Shown one piece after another: positions 15,842 through 24,078 of a DNA stretch of 64,000 bases. This DNA is from Helicobacteraceae bacterium (GTDB lineage: Bacteria > Campylobacterota > Campylobacteria > Campylobacterales > Sulfurimonadaceae), in contig JALWGC010000014.1 in the NCBI GenBank assembly GCA_027038835.1, forward strand, positions 246,284 through 310,283. Reading direction: 5' to 3'. The position numbers and the translations under genes were made by a program. The notes below the pieces were generated by a model, which worked only from the letters and a program-made list of their open reading frames with translations, did not search any database and had not been told where the DNA came from. The stretch's first letter is position 1. The number at the start of each line of letters is the position of its first letter.

Positions 15842-17182
15842 ATGGGTGAGATCAAGCGCATCCTTATAGCCAACAGGGGTGAGATAGCACTCCGTGCCAT
15901 CCGTACCATCAAAGAGATGGGCAAAGAAGCGGTCGCGGTCTATTCCACCGCGGACAAAGGCAACCACTATCTCAAGCTCGCCGATGTGGCGGTGTGTATC
16001 GGTGATGGACCGAGTGCAAGCAGTTATCTAAACATCCCTTCTATCATCAGTGCGGCGGAGGTTACGGGGTGTGATGCCATTTTCCCGGGTTACGGTTTTT
16101 TGAGCGAAAACCAGAACTTCGTCGAAATATGCAAGCACCACGGTTTAAAGTTTATCGGCCCGACTCCCGAAGTCATGGTACTGATGAGCGATAAAAGTAA
16201 AGCCAAAGATGTGATGAAAGCCGCCGGCGTGCCGGTAGTTCCGGGAAGTGACGGTGCCATCAAAAACATAGAAGATGCGAAAAAACGCGCCAAAGAGGTA
16301 GGATACCCGGTCATTCTCAAAGCGGCTCAAGGGGGTGGCGGACGCGGTATGCGCGTGGTTGAAGACGAAAGCTACCTCGAAAACGCCTTTTTGGCAGCTG
16401 AGAGCGAAGCGCTTAGTGCATTTGGTGACGGTACTATCTATATGGAGAAATTCATCAAAAACCCGCGCCATATCGAAGTGCAAGTGGTTGCCGACGCCCA
16501 TGGGAACGTCATCCATATCGGTGAGCGTGACTGCTCCATGCAACGTCGCCACCAAAAACTCATAGAAGAATCCCCCGCCGTCGTCCTCACTCCCGAAGTT
16601 AGAGAGCGGCTCCACGAAGCGGCGGTCAAAGCGACGAAGTACATCAAGTACGAAGGTGCGGGAACGTTCGAATTTCTTCTCGATGCCGATTTGAACTTCT
16701 ATTTCATGGAGATGAACACAAGGCTGCAAGTGGAGCACTGTGTCAGTGAGATGGTCAGCGACATCGACATCGTCAAACTTATGATAGAAGTCGCCGAAGG
16801 GAAAGAGCTGCCTACACAAGAGGAAGTGGAGCTAAAAGGGCACTCCATCGAGTGTAGAATAACCGCTGAGGACCCTGTGAAGTTCCTACCGTTCCCGGGA
16901 AAAATCACCAAATGGATCGCTCCGGGCGGTAAAGACGTTCGCATAGACTCCCATGCTTACGCCGGCTATATCGTGCCAAGTATCTACGACTCCATGATAG
17001 GCAAACTGATTGTGCGTGGAAAAGACAGAGCCGATGCAATCGCTAGAATGAAACGAGCACTCGAAGAGTTCGAAGTCGGCGGTATCAAAACGACCATACC
17101 GTTTCACCTGAAAATGATGCAAAATCCCGACTTCGTCAACAACAACTTCGACACGAAGTACCTCGAAAACTACAAAGGGTAA
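15842..17182 (+). CDS. accC: Biotin carboxylase subunit of acetyl-CoA carboxylase
   Basis: 446 residues, full length. ATP-grasp enzyme that carboxylates biotin on AccB. Seen: IKRILIANRGEIALRAIRT at the start, the glycine-rich loop AAQGGGGRGMRVV, the catalytic ERDCSMQRRHQK region and the metal/ATP site FMEMNTRLQVEHCVSE. It forms an operon with accB. The order accB-accC followed by a SurA-like gene and gltX is as I recall it from Campylobacter jejuni, supporting vertical inheritance. Confidence 0.96.
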   Translation: MGEIKRILIANRGEIALRAIRTIKEMGKEAVAVYSTADKGNHYLKLADVAVCIGDGPSASSYLNIPSIISAAEVTGCDAIFPGYGFLSENQNFVEICKHHGLKFIGPTPEVMVLMSDKSKAKDVMKAAGVPVVPGSDGAIKNIEDAKKRAKEVGYPVILKAAQGGGGRGMRVVEDESYLENAFLAAESEALSAFGDGTIYMEKFIKNPRHIEVQVVADAHGNVIHIGERDCSMQRRHQKLIEESPAVVLTPEVRERLHEAAVKATKYIKYEGAGTFEFLLDADLNFYFMEMNTRLQVEHCVSEMVSDIDIVKLMIEVAEGKELPTQEEVELKGHSIECRITAEDPVKFLPFPGKITKWIAPGGKDVRIDSHAYAGYIVPSIYDSMIGKLIVRGKDRADAIARMKRALEEFEVGGIKTTIPFHLKMMQNPDFVNNNFDTKYLENYKG

Positions 17183-17210
17183 GCGCGAGCGCTTCCCTTC
17201 TCCTTTTTCA
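17177..17210 (+). terminator. Rho-independent terminator after accC
   Basis: GGGTAAGCGC-GA-GCGCTTCCC forms a strong hairpin (17177-17197; one T bulged) that includes the accC stop codon, followed by TTCTCCTTTTTC. It also lies just past the end of the convergent SurA-like gene. Confidence 0.6.
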
Positions 17211-18041
17211 ATCTCTTAAAATCTTTACATCTATGCTGTCTTTTAGTTTCGCGAAATAATCATCGAGAATCTCAACCCTTCTTTCGTTCATAGCGGCGTT
17301 TTCCACAAGCAGTTTGACCTGTTCGAAGTCCGCCTCGCCAAGCGGTCCCCGTTTTTGCACATAAAAGGTCATGTACTCCCCTTTGCCGTTTGGCACTATC
17401 TGCGTGAACGCACCCTCTTTCGTGTCGCTTAGAAGACGTGCCAAAGGTTGTGGAAGTTTGTCGTACGCGACGCGCCGAGAGTCCTCTTTGATTTGCGCAG
17501 AGAAGAACATGGGGTTGTTCACTTTTTGCAACAAAAGCGCTTCGGAGGGAGCGACATAGACCGTAACGTCGAAAAACTGCGGATGCACGAACTCCTCTTT
17601 GTGGAGTCGAAAATACTCTTCAAGTTCGCTATCGCTTGGTTCTTTGAGTTTCATCATAGCGATTTTTCGGTAAAGTTTTTGTGATAGAAGACGCTGTTTT
17701 ATCTGCTCTTTGAGCTGGGTCGAATCAAGCCCGTTGGACTCTCTCACGACATCGTAAAAACGGCTTATCGACATATGGTTCGCGCTTGCCAGTCGGCGTA
17801 TCTCGTCATAGACTTCATCCTCGCTCACTTCGATACCCCGTTTTTTGATTTCGTATTGTTCAAGCTTTTTCCGAATAAGAATCTCGATAGCCTGCTTTTT
17901 GGACACATGGGAAGTTCGCATCTCTTTGGTGATGTCGTATAGCGTGACGATATCGTCTCCGACGACGACTGCGACGGCATCTACCATCTTCGCTTGAACA
18001 AGCGCTACAAAGAGTAAAAAGAGCGTCAAAATATATTTCAT
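17208..18041 (-). CDS. SurA-like periplasmic chaperone/PPIase
   Basis: 277 residues with an N-terminal signal peptide (MKYILTLFLLFVALVQA, cleavage after VQA). The region after it (MVDAVAVVVGDDIVTLYDI) is the standard SurA N-terminal chaperone start 'vD.iaavVn.~~It.sdv', followed by a helical domain and a parvulin-like segment (residues about 150-235). It probably assists outer-membrane protein folding in the periplasm, like the Cj1289 protein of C. jejuni, which sits at the same place between accC and gltX. Whether the parvulin part retains isomerase activity cannot be told. Confidence 0.85.
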   Translation of the reverse strand: MKYILTLFLLFVALVQAKMVDAVAVVVGDDIVTLYDITKEMRTSHVSKKQAIEILIRKKLEQYEIKKRGIEVSEDEVYDEIRRLASANHMSISRFYDVVRESNGLDSTQLKEQIKQRLLSQKLYRKIAMMKLKEPSDSELEEYFRLHKEEFVHPQFFDVTVYVAPSEALLLQKVNNPMFFSAQIKEDSRRVAYDKLPQPLARLLSDTKEGAFTQIVPNGKGEYMTFYVQKRGPLGEADFEQVKLLVENAAMNERRVEILDDYFAKLKDSIDVKILRD

Positions 18042-18153
18042 TCAGATTCCTGTTTTTTCGATATTGTAGCGAGTCTTGCTTAATAGGGGGAGAATTTTAC
18101 TCCCTTTTAACCTACTTTTGTTTACAATTGCGTACTTTAAACAAAGGAAGAGT

Positions 18154-19542
18154 ATGGTTGTAACCCGTTTTGCACCGAGTCCTACGGGATATCTCCACAT
18201 AGGTGGACTTAGAACAGCGTTGTTTTCCTATCTATGGGCGCGAAAGAACGGCGGAAAGTTCGTTCTGCGCATAGAAGATACCGACAAAGCGCGCAACTCC
18301 GAAGAAGCCGCACAGAAGATTCTACAAGCCTTTACGTGGCTGGGACTCTCCAGCGACGAAGAGATCGTCTATCAATCCCAAAGAGACGATATATATAGAA
18401 AATACATCCAACAACTTCTCGATGAGAACAAAGCCTACTACTGCTACATGACAAAAGAGGAGCTCGACGCTTTGCGAGAAGAGCAGCAAGCCAAAAAAGA
18501 GCGCCCGCGCTACGACGGCAGATACCGCGACTTTAGCGGAACACCGCCTAAAGGGGTAGAGCCGGTCATCCGCATCAAAGCGCCGACAAGCGGTACTATC
18601 ACCGTACATGACGGCATCAAAGGGAGCATCGAATTCAAAGTCGAAGATATGTTGGATGATTTCATCATCGCCAGAAGCGACGGCAGCCCGACATACAACT
18701 TCGTCGTTGCGGTTGACGATGCGCTTATGGGGATTACCGACGTTATCCGCGGCGATGACCATCTCTCCAACACCCCAAAACAGATAGTCGTTTACAACGC
18801 GCTTGGATTCGAAGTACCGAAATTCTACCATGTACCGATGATCCACAACGCACAAGGGAAAAAACTCTCCAAACGCGACGGCGCGACCGATGTGATGGAG
18901 TACAAAAAGATGGGCTATCTTCCAGAAGCCTTGTTGAACTTTTTGGTACGCCTTGGATGGAGTCATGGGGATCAGGAGATATTCTCTCTTGAAGAGATGG
19001 TATCGCTTTTCGACCCAAGCGACATCAACCGCTCCGCATCCATATACAACGTCGAAAAACTCGACTGGCTCAACGCCCACTACATCAAAAACAGCTCCAA
19101 CGAGCGTATAGAACGGCTGTTGGAAGAGGATTTTGGGTTTATCCTCTCAAGTCATGACAAAAAAGAAGTTTTGCTTGACGCTTTGAAAGAAAGAGCCAAA
19201 ACGCTCAAAGATATCGTCGATATGGCGCAAGAGATCCTCAACCCACCAAGCCAGTACGACCCAAAAGCGGTGAAAAAAGCGTTCAAAGCCGATGCCAAAG
19301 AGATTTTGGAAGATTTCAAAAACACCCTTGCGCAAAAAGAGAGCCTCCATCTCCCTGTCGATTACCATGACGTGATGGAAGAGGTAGTGCAAAAAAGGCA
19401 AATCGGTTTTGGAAAAATCGGACAACCCCTACGTGTTAGCCTCCTTGGCAAACTCGGCGGGCCGGGTCTGGATGTGGTGATGACAGTCATCGGCAAAGAG
19501 GAAACGATAGCGAGAATCGACAAAGCACTACGCGAGCTGTAA
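18154..19542 (+). CDS. gltX: Glutamyl-tRNA synthetase
   Basis: 462 residues. Class I synthetase that charges tRNA with glutamate. Seen: TRFAPSPTGYLHIGGLRTAL with the HIGH-type HIGG motif (15-18) and KKLSKRDGA as the KMSKS loop. The N-terminus and GGAAG upstream fix the start at 18154. Epsilonproteobacteria usually have two copies: one for tRNA-Glu and one that mischarges tRNA-Gln for the transamidase. The accBC/SurA-like neighbourhood is the one where C. jejuni carries gltX2, so this copy may be the tRNA-Gln type; this is inferred from synteny only. Confidence 0.93.
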   Translation: MVVTRFAPSPTGYLHIGGLRTALFSYLWARKNGGKFVLRIEDTDKARNSEEAAQKILQAFTWLGLSSDEEIVYQSQRDDIYRKYIQQLLDENKAYYCYMTKEELDALREEQQAKKERPRYDGRYRDFSGTPPKGVEPVIRIKAPTSGTITVHDGIKGSIEFKVEDMLDDFIIARSDGSPTYNFVVAVDDALMGITDVIRGDDHLSNTPKQIVVYNALGFEVPKFYHVPMIHNAQGKKLSKRDGATDVMEYKKMGYLPEALLNFLVRLGWSHGDQEIFSLEEMVSLFDPSDINRSASIYNVEKLDWLNAHYIKNSSNERIERLLEEDFGFILSSHDKKEVLLDALKERAKTLKDIVDMAQEILNPPSQYDPKAVKKAFKADAKEILEDFKNTLAQKESLHLPVDYHDVMEEVVQKRQIGFGKIGQPLRVSLLGKLGGPGLDVVMTVIGKEETIARIDKALREL

Positions 19543-19593
19543 GATTAAACGACATTTATGCCATAATACGGGAATATCATTACAAGGACTATT

Positions 19594-19974
19594 ATGGCGT
19601 TAGAACAACTGACAAAAGAAAACTTCGAAGCAAGAGTAGCCGCTCACGACATAGTCATACTCGACTTTTGGGCTGAGTGGTGTGGACCATGTAAACAGTT
19701 TGGACCGATTTTCGAAAAAGTGGCAAGCGAATATCCTGAAATCCTTTTTGGCAAAATCAACACCGAAGAGGAGCAGGAATTAGCGGGGTATTTCAATATC
19801 CGCTCCATCCCGACCGTTGCGATCCTTAGAGAAGGGATTGGCGTATTCATGCAAGCGGGAATGCTTCCTGAAGAAGCGCTTCACGACCTCATCCGTCAAG
19901 TTAAAGAACTCAACATGGACGAAGTCAGAGCCGAAATGGCAAAACAACAACAAGAAGCGGCGAACAACGCCTAA
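19594..19974 (+). CDS. Thioredoxin-family protein
   Basis: 126 residues, slightly longer than the 105-110 of classical thioredoxin. The redox site WAEWCGPCKQF has the canonical WCGPC (Cys30, Cys33), and the cis-proline segment is IRSIPTVAIL. There is no signal peptide, so it acts in the cytoplasm as a disulfide reductase. The extra C-terminal helix (DEVRAEMAKQQQEA) is unusual and may mark a subfamily. It is monocistronic, with a hairpin terminator after it. Confidence 0.88.
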   Translation: MALEQLTKENFEARVAAHDIVILDFWAEWCGPCKQFGPIFEKVASEYPEILFGKINTEEEQELAGYFNIRSIPTVAILREGIGVFMQAGMLPEEALHDLIRQVKELNMDEVRAEMAKQQQEAANNA

Positions 19975-19987
19975 GCTTCAAACCCTC

Positions 19988-20012
19988 CTCCCCCGTTTGC
20001 GGGGAGTCTTCT
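19988..20012. terminator. Bidirectional hairpin after thioredoxin gene
   Basis: CTCCCCCG-TTTG-CGGGGAG gives a seven-pair GC-rich stem with one bulge, followed by TCTTCTCTCTC on the plus strand. It lies in the gap between the convergent thioredoxin and phosphoethanolamine transferase genes. Confidence 0.5.
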
Positions 20013-20015
20013 CTC

Positions 20016-21614
20016 TCAATGCACCAAATCGAGATGCTTGTCGTACACTTTCGTTTTCACTCCAAAGAGCCCAAGAAGTGTGTGAAACAGGTAATCATGT
20101 GAAAGCTTGGCGTTTGCTTTGATTTTGATTTTATCGATATCGAGCTTGTTTTTGTAACGCTCGTTCAGCCACAAAAACGAACCTATGTGAATCTGTGCAT
20201 CGGGTGCTATGAAATACGGCAATCCATGCAGATACACCCCGTTTTCCCCCAAACTCTCCCCATGATCGCTCATATACAGTACCGCCGTTTCCGCTTGTGG
20301 AAAACGCTTGGCAAGCTCGATGGTCGAAGCGAGGAAGTTGTCGCTATAAAGCAGTGCGTTGTCGTAAGCGTTGACTATCTCCTCTTTTTGGCATTTTTCC
20401 AAATCGTTCGTTTTGCAAACAGGGGTGAATTTTTTGTACGCTTCGGTGTAACGCTTGTAGTACTCCGGCCCATGATTGCCCATTTGATGCAGCACTATCA
20501 AGATATTTTTCTCTTTATGTCGCGCTATATATTCTTCCAGCCCCTCCAACATCCCTATATCGCGACACTCACTGTCACATACCGGGTTGTTCTTGGGTGT
20601 TTTGTAGTCTTGATACTCCACCCGAAGCGCCACCCCTTTGGAGTCGGAATTGTTGTCCCTCCAAAGGATGGCGACTTTGCCTGTGTGTTTGAGTACATCG
20701 AGCACGTTTTCGGTATAAAGCGCCTTGTTGTGGGAGTATTCACTCCGTGTATAGATGGAGAACATACACGGAACGGAGTATGCCGTCGAAGTACCGCATG
20801 AATACATCTTTTCGTAGTTGAGAATATCTTCACTTTGGAGTTTGGGATTGGTCTGGCGGGCATATCCGTTAAGGCTGAAGTGGTCCGCCCTTGCAGCTTC
20901 CCCAACAACCATAAAGACTATTTTGCGTGTTGTATTGTCTTCTATTTTCGCATCAAGTCCTATCTTCTTGAGTGTATGGTCATGGGTGATGAATTTCTCT
21001 CCCATATAGTATCCAAGAGAGTATATCCAGTAAGTCGGGTTGGAATAATACCGCAACACCTTGTGTTCTCGAAAGAACGAAGCGTAGAACTTTCCAAAGA
21101 CGGCTATCGTGGCAATAGCGACTATGGCACTTAGCAGCAGTGTTCGCACTTTGGAAAGAAGCGCTCGTCGAGGCGTTTGGTAATCGACCTTGGTTTTGTA
21201 CACGACATACGCCGGAACGACTCCCAAAAGCAAAAAATACCCAAAAAGTTTGAAATTTAGCAGGTCCATCACCTCCGCCGTTTGGGTCTCGAAAACGTTT
21301 CTGAACATATCTTTGTCGATGATGACGTTGTATTGGTCCATAAAATACGCCGTCAACGAAGAGACGAGCAAAACCGTTACAAGCAGCGGCTTGGTGGTGT
21401 ACTTCGAAGAAAAAAGGGTAAAGAGAAACGTCGTTACCGCAACCAAAACGACACCGGTCGAAGCGATGTAGAAGATGTTCTTTCCATCGAGCGAATAGGC
21501 GCCGATAATATGCGCGTACATCGTCATGTTGTACAGCACCAAAAGCCAAAGCGCGGTAAAAAATATAAGTTTTGTTTGCGTTATACGGGGTCGAGATGCA
21601 GTGTTTTTCTCCAT
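20016..21614 (-). CDS. Lipid A/cell-surface phosphoethanolamine transferase
   Basis: 532 residues: about five N-terminal membrane helices (residues 15-175), then a periplasmic sulfatase-like domain. The active site is as in EptA/MCR enzymes: VGEAARADHFSLNGY (Glu239) and SCGTSTAYSVPCMFS with the nucleophilic Thr277 between the disulfide cysteines 273 and 283; YMSDHGESLGENG supplies the metal-binding Asp-His. It transfers phosphoethanolamine from phosphatidylethanolamine to lipid A or, as in Campylobacter EptC, also to flagellar rod protein or glycans. Substrate cannot be told here. Such modification lowers sensitivity to cationic peptides. Confidence 0.9.
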   Translation of the reverse strand: MEKNTASRPRITQTKLIFFTALWLLVLYNMTMYAHIIGAYSLDGKNIFYIASTGVVLVAVTTFLFTLFSSKYTTKPLLVTVLLVSSLTAYFMDQYNVIIDKDMFRNVFETQTAEVMDLLNFKLFGYFLLLGVVPAYVVYKTKVDYQTPRRALLSKVRTLLLSAIVAIATIAVFGKFYASFFREHKVLRYYSNPTYWIYSLGYYMGEKFITHDHTLKKIGLDAKIEDNTTRKIVFMVVGEAARADHFSLNGYARQTNPKLQSEDILNYEKMYSCGTSTAYSVPCMFSIYTRSEYSHNKALYTENVLDVLKHTGKVAILWRDNNSDSKGVALRVEYQDYKTPKNNPVCDSECRDIGMLEGLEEYIARHKEKNILIVLHQMGNHGPEYYKRYTEAYKKFTPVCKTNDLEKCQKEEIVNAYDNALLYSDNFLASTIELAKRFPQAETAVLYMSDHGESLGENGVYLHGLPYFIAPDAQIHIGSFLWLNERYKNKLDIDKIKIKANAKLSHDYLFHTLLGLFGVKTKVYDKHLDLVH

Positions 21615-21647
21615 TGTACCATTCTACCTAAAAAATTTCCAAACCAT

Positions 21648-22100
21648 CTAACCTAGAATCGTCCGAATCACGATGGCATAATGCAAAATCGCGAGGTTGA
21701 CAAAAAAGATGAACATCGACGAACCGCGCGAAAGAAGCTGCTGGATGGGAGTGCGCTCTTTACCGTTGGTTTTGAGTGCGATGGTGAAATGGATAGCCGT
21801 AGCGATAATGACGAAAAACACCATCCAAAGCTTCAGCCGAAGCAAACGCACCACTTTCGTATTATCATCGCTTAAAATGATATCGACAAGGTCGAATCCA
21901 TAGAGCATCGCGATACCACTTATAAGCAAAATTATAAGCGATACAAGCTCGAAATACCCAAATATAGGGCCGATGTTCGGGTACACCTGATTTTGCTTCT
22001 CTTTGTCTCTAAGCGTTACGCCCAAAACGAACATGAAAACCGAGCCGCCTATCCACGCGATTGCCGCCAATAGGTGAAAATGTAAAAAAAACTCTACCAT
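21648..22100 (-). CDS. Four-helix integral membrane protein, CopD-like
   Basis: 150 residues with four predicted membrane segments. The start (FFLHFHLLAAIAWIGGSVFMFVLG) resembles CopD and related membrane proteins, in which 'H..aai.WiGG' is conserved and histidines may bind metal or heme. The last helix also carries a histidine (ILHYAIVIR). GGGGAG precedes the ATG at 22100. It lies 9 bp after dnaG on the same strand, hence probably in the same transcript. Function unknown. Confidence 0.65.
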   Translation of the reverse strand: MVEFFLHFHLLAAIAWIGGSVFMFVLGVTLRDKEKQNQVYPNIGPIFGYFELVSLIILLISGIAMLYGFDLVDIILSDDNTKVVRLLRLKLWMVFFVIIATAIHFTIALKTNGKERTPIQQLLSRGSSMFIFFVNLAILHYAIVIRTILG

Positions 22101-22109
22101 CACTCCCCT

Positions 22110-23756
22110 TTAATCCAAAACAACGAGTTCACCCCGTTTGAGTCTTGCAATCTTATCACGAAATTTTCTAATGAGATACGCTTTTTTCTCAAAACCGATC
22201 GATTTGTCGAAATTTATCTGCTTGAGTTCCCGCTCATAATGGCGCACCAAAAAAGTGACAAGCTCTTTTTTGAGCTCCTCTTGCGTTTGGAGCGCACGGA
22301 TTTCGTCATCGAGCAGTATGTCCATAATACGCGGATGTTCCTTTTGACCGGCAAGTGCCAAAGAGAACTCTTCTGCATGAAAACGGAGTTTGCTAGGTTC
22401 TAAAACATCGAGCACCATATCGGAAAATTCGGGATGCTCCAAAATGGTCTTGACAAGTGTCAGTTCCCACAAATCGCGATGTCTTTGTTGGGTAACAGGC
22501 GCGTTTTGGTGTTGGTGGGCGATGTTGCCGCCAAGACGAACCAGCGAAGGGGAGATGCCAAGCTTCGAAGCGACGTAGGGTTTGTACTCCTCTTGCAAAA
22601 GGGGCGAGAGGGTTTTTAGATACCCCACACACTCCTCCAAACACCGCTCTTTAGCTTTTGGGTCGCGGATGTCGTATGTGTTTACAGTCATATCCAAAAC
22701 GAAGTCGATAAAAGGTTTTGGGTGTTGGAAAAACTCTTCGAGTTTCTCTATTTGGGAGTTCTTGACCATATCCGCGGGGTCCATCCCCCCCTCGAAAATC
22801 ACCACCCCGCCGCTAAAACCGCCGACTGAGAGCAGTCTGGAAGCTTTCAAAGCGGCGTTGATACCGGCACTATCGCCGTCATACGCCATGATGATTTTCG
22901 GCTCACCCTTTCGAAGTAGCGGCAAATGTTCTTTGGTCAGCGCCGTTCCAAGGGTAGCGACGGCGTTGGCAAACCCCGCTTGATGCAACATCACCACATC
23001 GAGATACCCCTCGGTGATTATCATCTCTTTTTTCTTGTAAATCTCGTTGCGCGCTAGATGGTAGGCATACAGCAAACGCGATTTGTTAAACACCGGCGTT
23101 TCGGGGGAATTGACGTATTTCGCCTGATGTCCGGTGATGGTTCTACCGCCAAACCCGACCACCGAGCCGTTTGGCGAGTGGATAGGAAACGTGATGCGCT
23201 CGATAAAACGTGCGTAACTTCGCTGCCCGTCACTCCCTACAATGCCGAACTTCTCCGCATCTTGCATCGAAAAATAGTTGTTTTTTATCCATTCTATCGT
23301 CTGATGGGAAGCAGGAGCGTAACCGATGCCGAATTTTTCGATACTGCTTTCATACACCCCTCGCTCTTGCAAATAGCGCATAGCGGTTTGGTTGTGCGGC
23401 AAAAGGGACTGATAGTACTCGTTGATTTTTTGCAAAATGTCGGTGTTGTGCCGTTTTTGGCTCGTTGTGTAGTTGAGGGTAAAACCGTATGTCGAAGCGA
23501 GTTTTTCCAGCGCTTCGGGGTAGCTTAGGTGCTCGTAATCCATCACGAATTTGATAGCATCGCCCCCAGCTCCACAACCGAAACAGTGGTAAATCTGCTT
23601 TTGGGGACTTACGACGAACGATGGGGATTTTTCGTCATGGAACGGGCATGGAGCTTTAAAGTTCGCACCCGCTTTTTTGAGCTCTATGTAGTTACTCACA
23701 ACATCGACGATATCGAGACGGGTTTTGAGTGCTTCTATCGATTCAGGAGATATCAA
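22110..23756 (-). CDS. dnaG: DNA primase
   Basis: 548 residues. It makes RNA primers at the replication fork. The N-terminal zinc ribbon CPFHDEKSPSF...YHCFGCGAGG (Cys37, His40, Cys58, Cys61) is intact, as are the RNA-polymerase core (FAERITFPI-type segment: ARFIERITFPI) and the TOPRIM motifs (MIITEGYLDVV with the catalytic Glu, and IMAYDGDSAG). The C-terminal helicase-binding region (residues about 420-548) is helical. Its ATG overlaps the end of the upstream FlhB-like gene (23753-23756). Confidence 0.95.
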   Translation of the reverse strand: MISPESIEALKTRLDIVDVVSNYIELKKAGANFKAPCPFHDEKSPSFVVSPQKQIYHCFGCGAGGDAIKFVMDYEHLSYPEALEKLASTYGFTLNYTTSQKRHNTDILQKINEYYQSLLPHNQTAMRYLQERGVYESSIEKFGIGYAPASHQTIEWIKNNYFSMQDAEKFGIVGSDGQRSYARFIERITFPIHSPNGSVVGFGGRTITGHQAKYVNSPETPVFNKSRLLYAYHLARNEIYKKKEMIITEGYLDVVMLHQAGFANAVATLGTALTKEHLPLLRKGEPKIIMAYDGDSAGINAALKASRLLSVGGFSGGVVIFEGGMDPADMVKNSQIEKLEEFFQHPKPFIDFVLDMTVNTYDIRDPKAKERCLEECVGYLKTLSPLLQEEYKPYVASKLGISPSLVRLGGNIAHQHQNAPVTQQRHRDLWELTLVKTILEHPEFSDMVLDVLEPSKLRFHAEEFSLALAGQKEHPRIMDILLDDEIRALQTQEELKKELVTFLVRHYERELKQINFDKSIGFEKKAYLIRKFRDKIARLKRGELVVLD

Positions 23757-24016
23757 AACTCACCCTTTGCGTCTTGTTTTGCCAGCCACACGAACACTTC
23801 GACCACCGAGCGGTAGAGCTCTGCGGGAATCTCCTTGCCGATTTCCAGCTCCACAAGGCTATCTACCAATGCCTCGTTGGCAAACACCGGCACGTCGAAT
23901 TCTTTGGCCTTGGCGACTATCCGTTTCGCCACCGCTCCTTTTCCTGCGGCTACCACTTTGGGAGCGTTGTCGTTGTTCGAATCGTACTCGAGTGCGGCTG
24001 CTTTGTCTAATTTCAT
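23753..24016 (-). CDS. FlhB C-terminal-domain homologue (FhlB/YlqH type)
   Basis: 87 residues. It corresponds to the cytoplasmic tail of FlhB-type export switch proteins without their membrane part: KAAALEYDSNNDNAPKVVAAGKGAVAKRIVAKAKE is like 'AVALkYd....aPkVvAkG.g..A..I...A.e', and VPVFANEALVDSLVELEIGKEIP like 'iPi.en..La..L~..~~g~~Ip'. The NPTH autocleavage motif of full FlhB is absent. Short FhlB proteins can stand in for the FlhB tail in flagellar substrate switching. It is translationally coupled to dnaG. Confidence 0.85.
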   Translation of the reverse strand: MKLDKAAALEYDSNNDNAPKVVAAGKGAVAKRIVAKAKEFDVPVFANEALVDSLVELEIGKEIPAELYRSVVEVFVWLAKQDAKGEF

Positions 24017-24038
24017 GAAGATAGTATACCAAAGTTGC

Positions 24039-24044
24039 TATAAT
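24039..24044 (+). promoter_or_regulatory. -10 box of the hybrid kinase gene
   Basis: TATAAT in the gap between the divergent FlhB-like gene and the hybrid kinase gene, 35 bp before the ATG at 24079; TAGGAG stands ahead of that ATG. Confidence 0.5.
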
Positions 24045-24078
24045 ACCGAAGTTAAACTCGGCATTAGGAGTCCCGCTT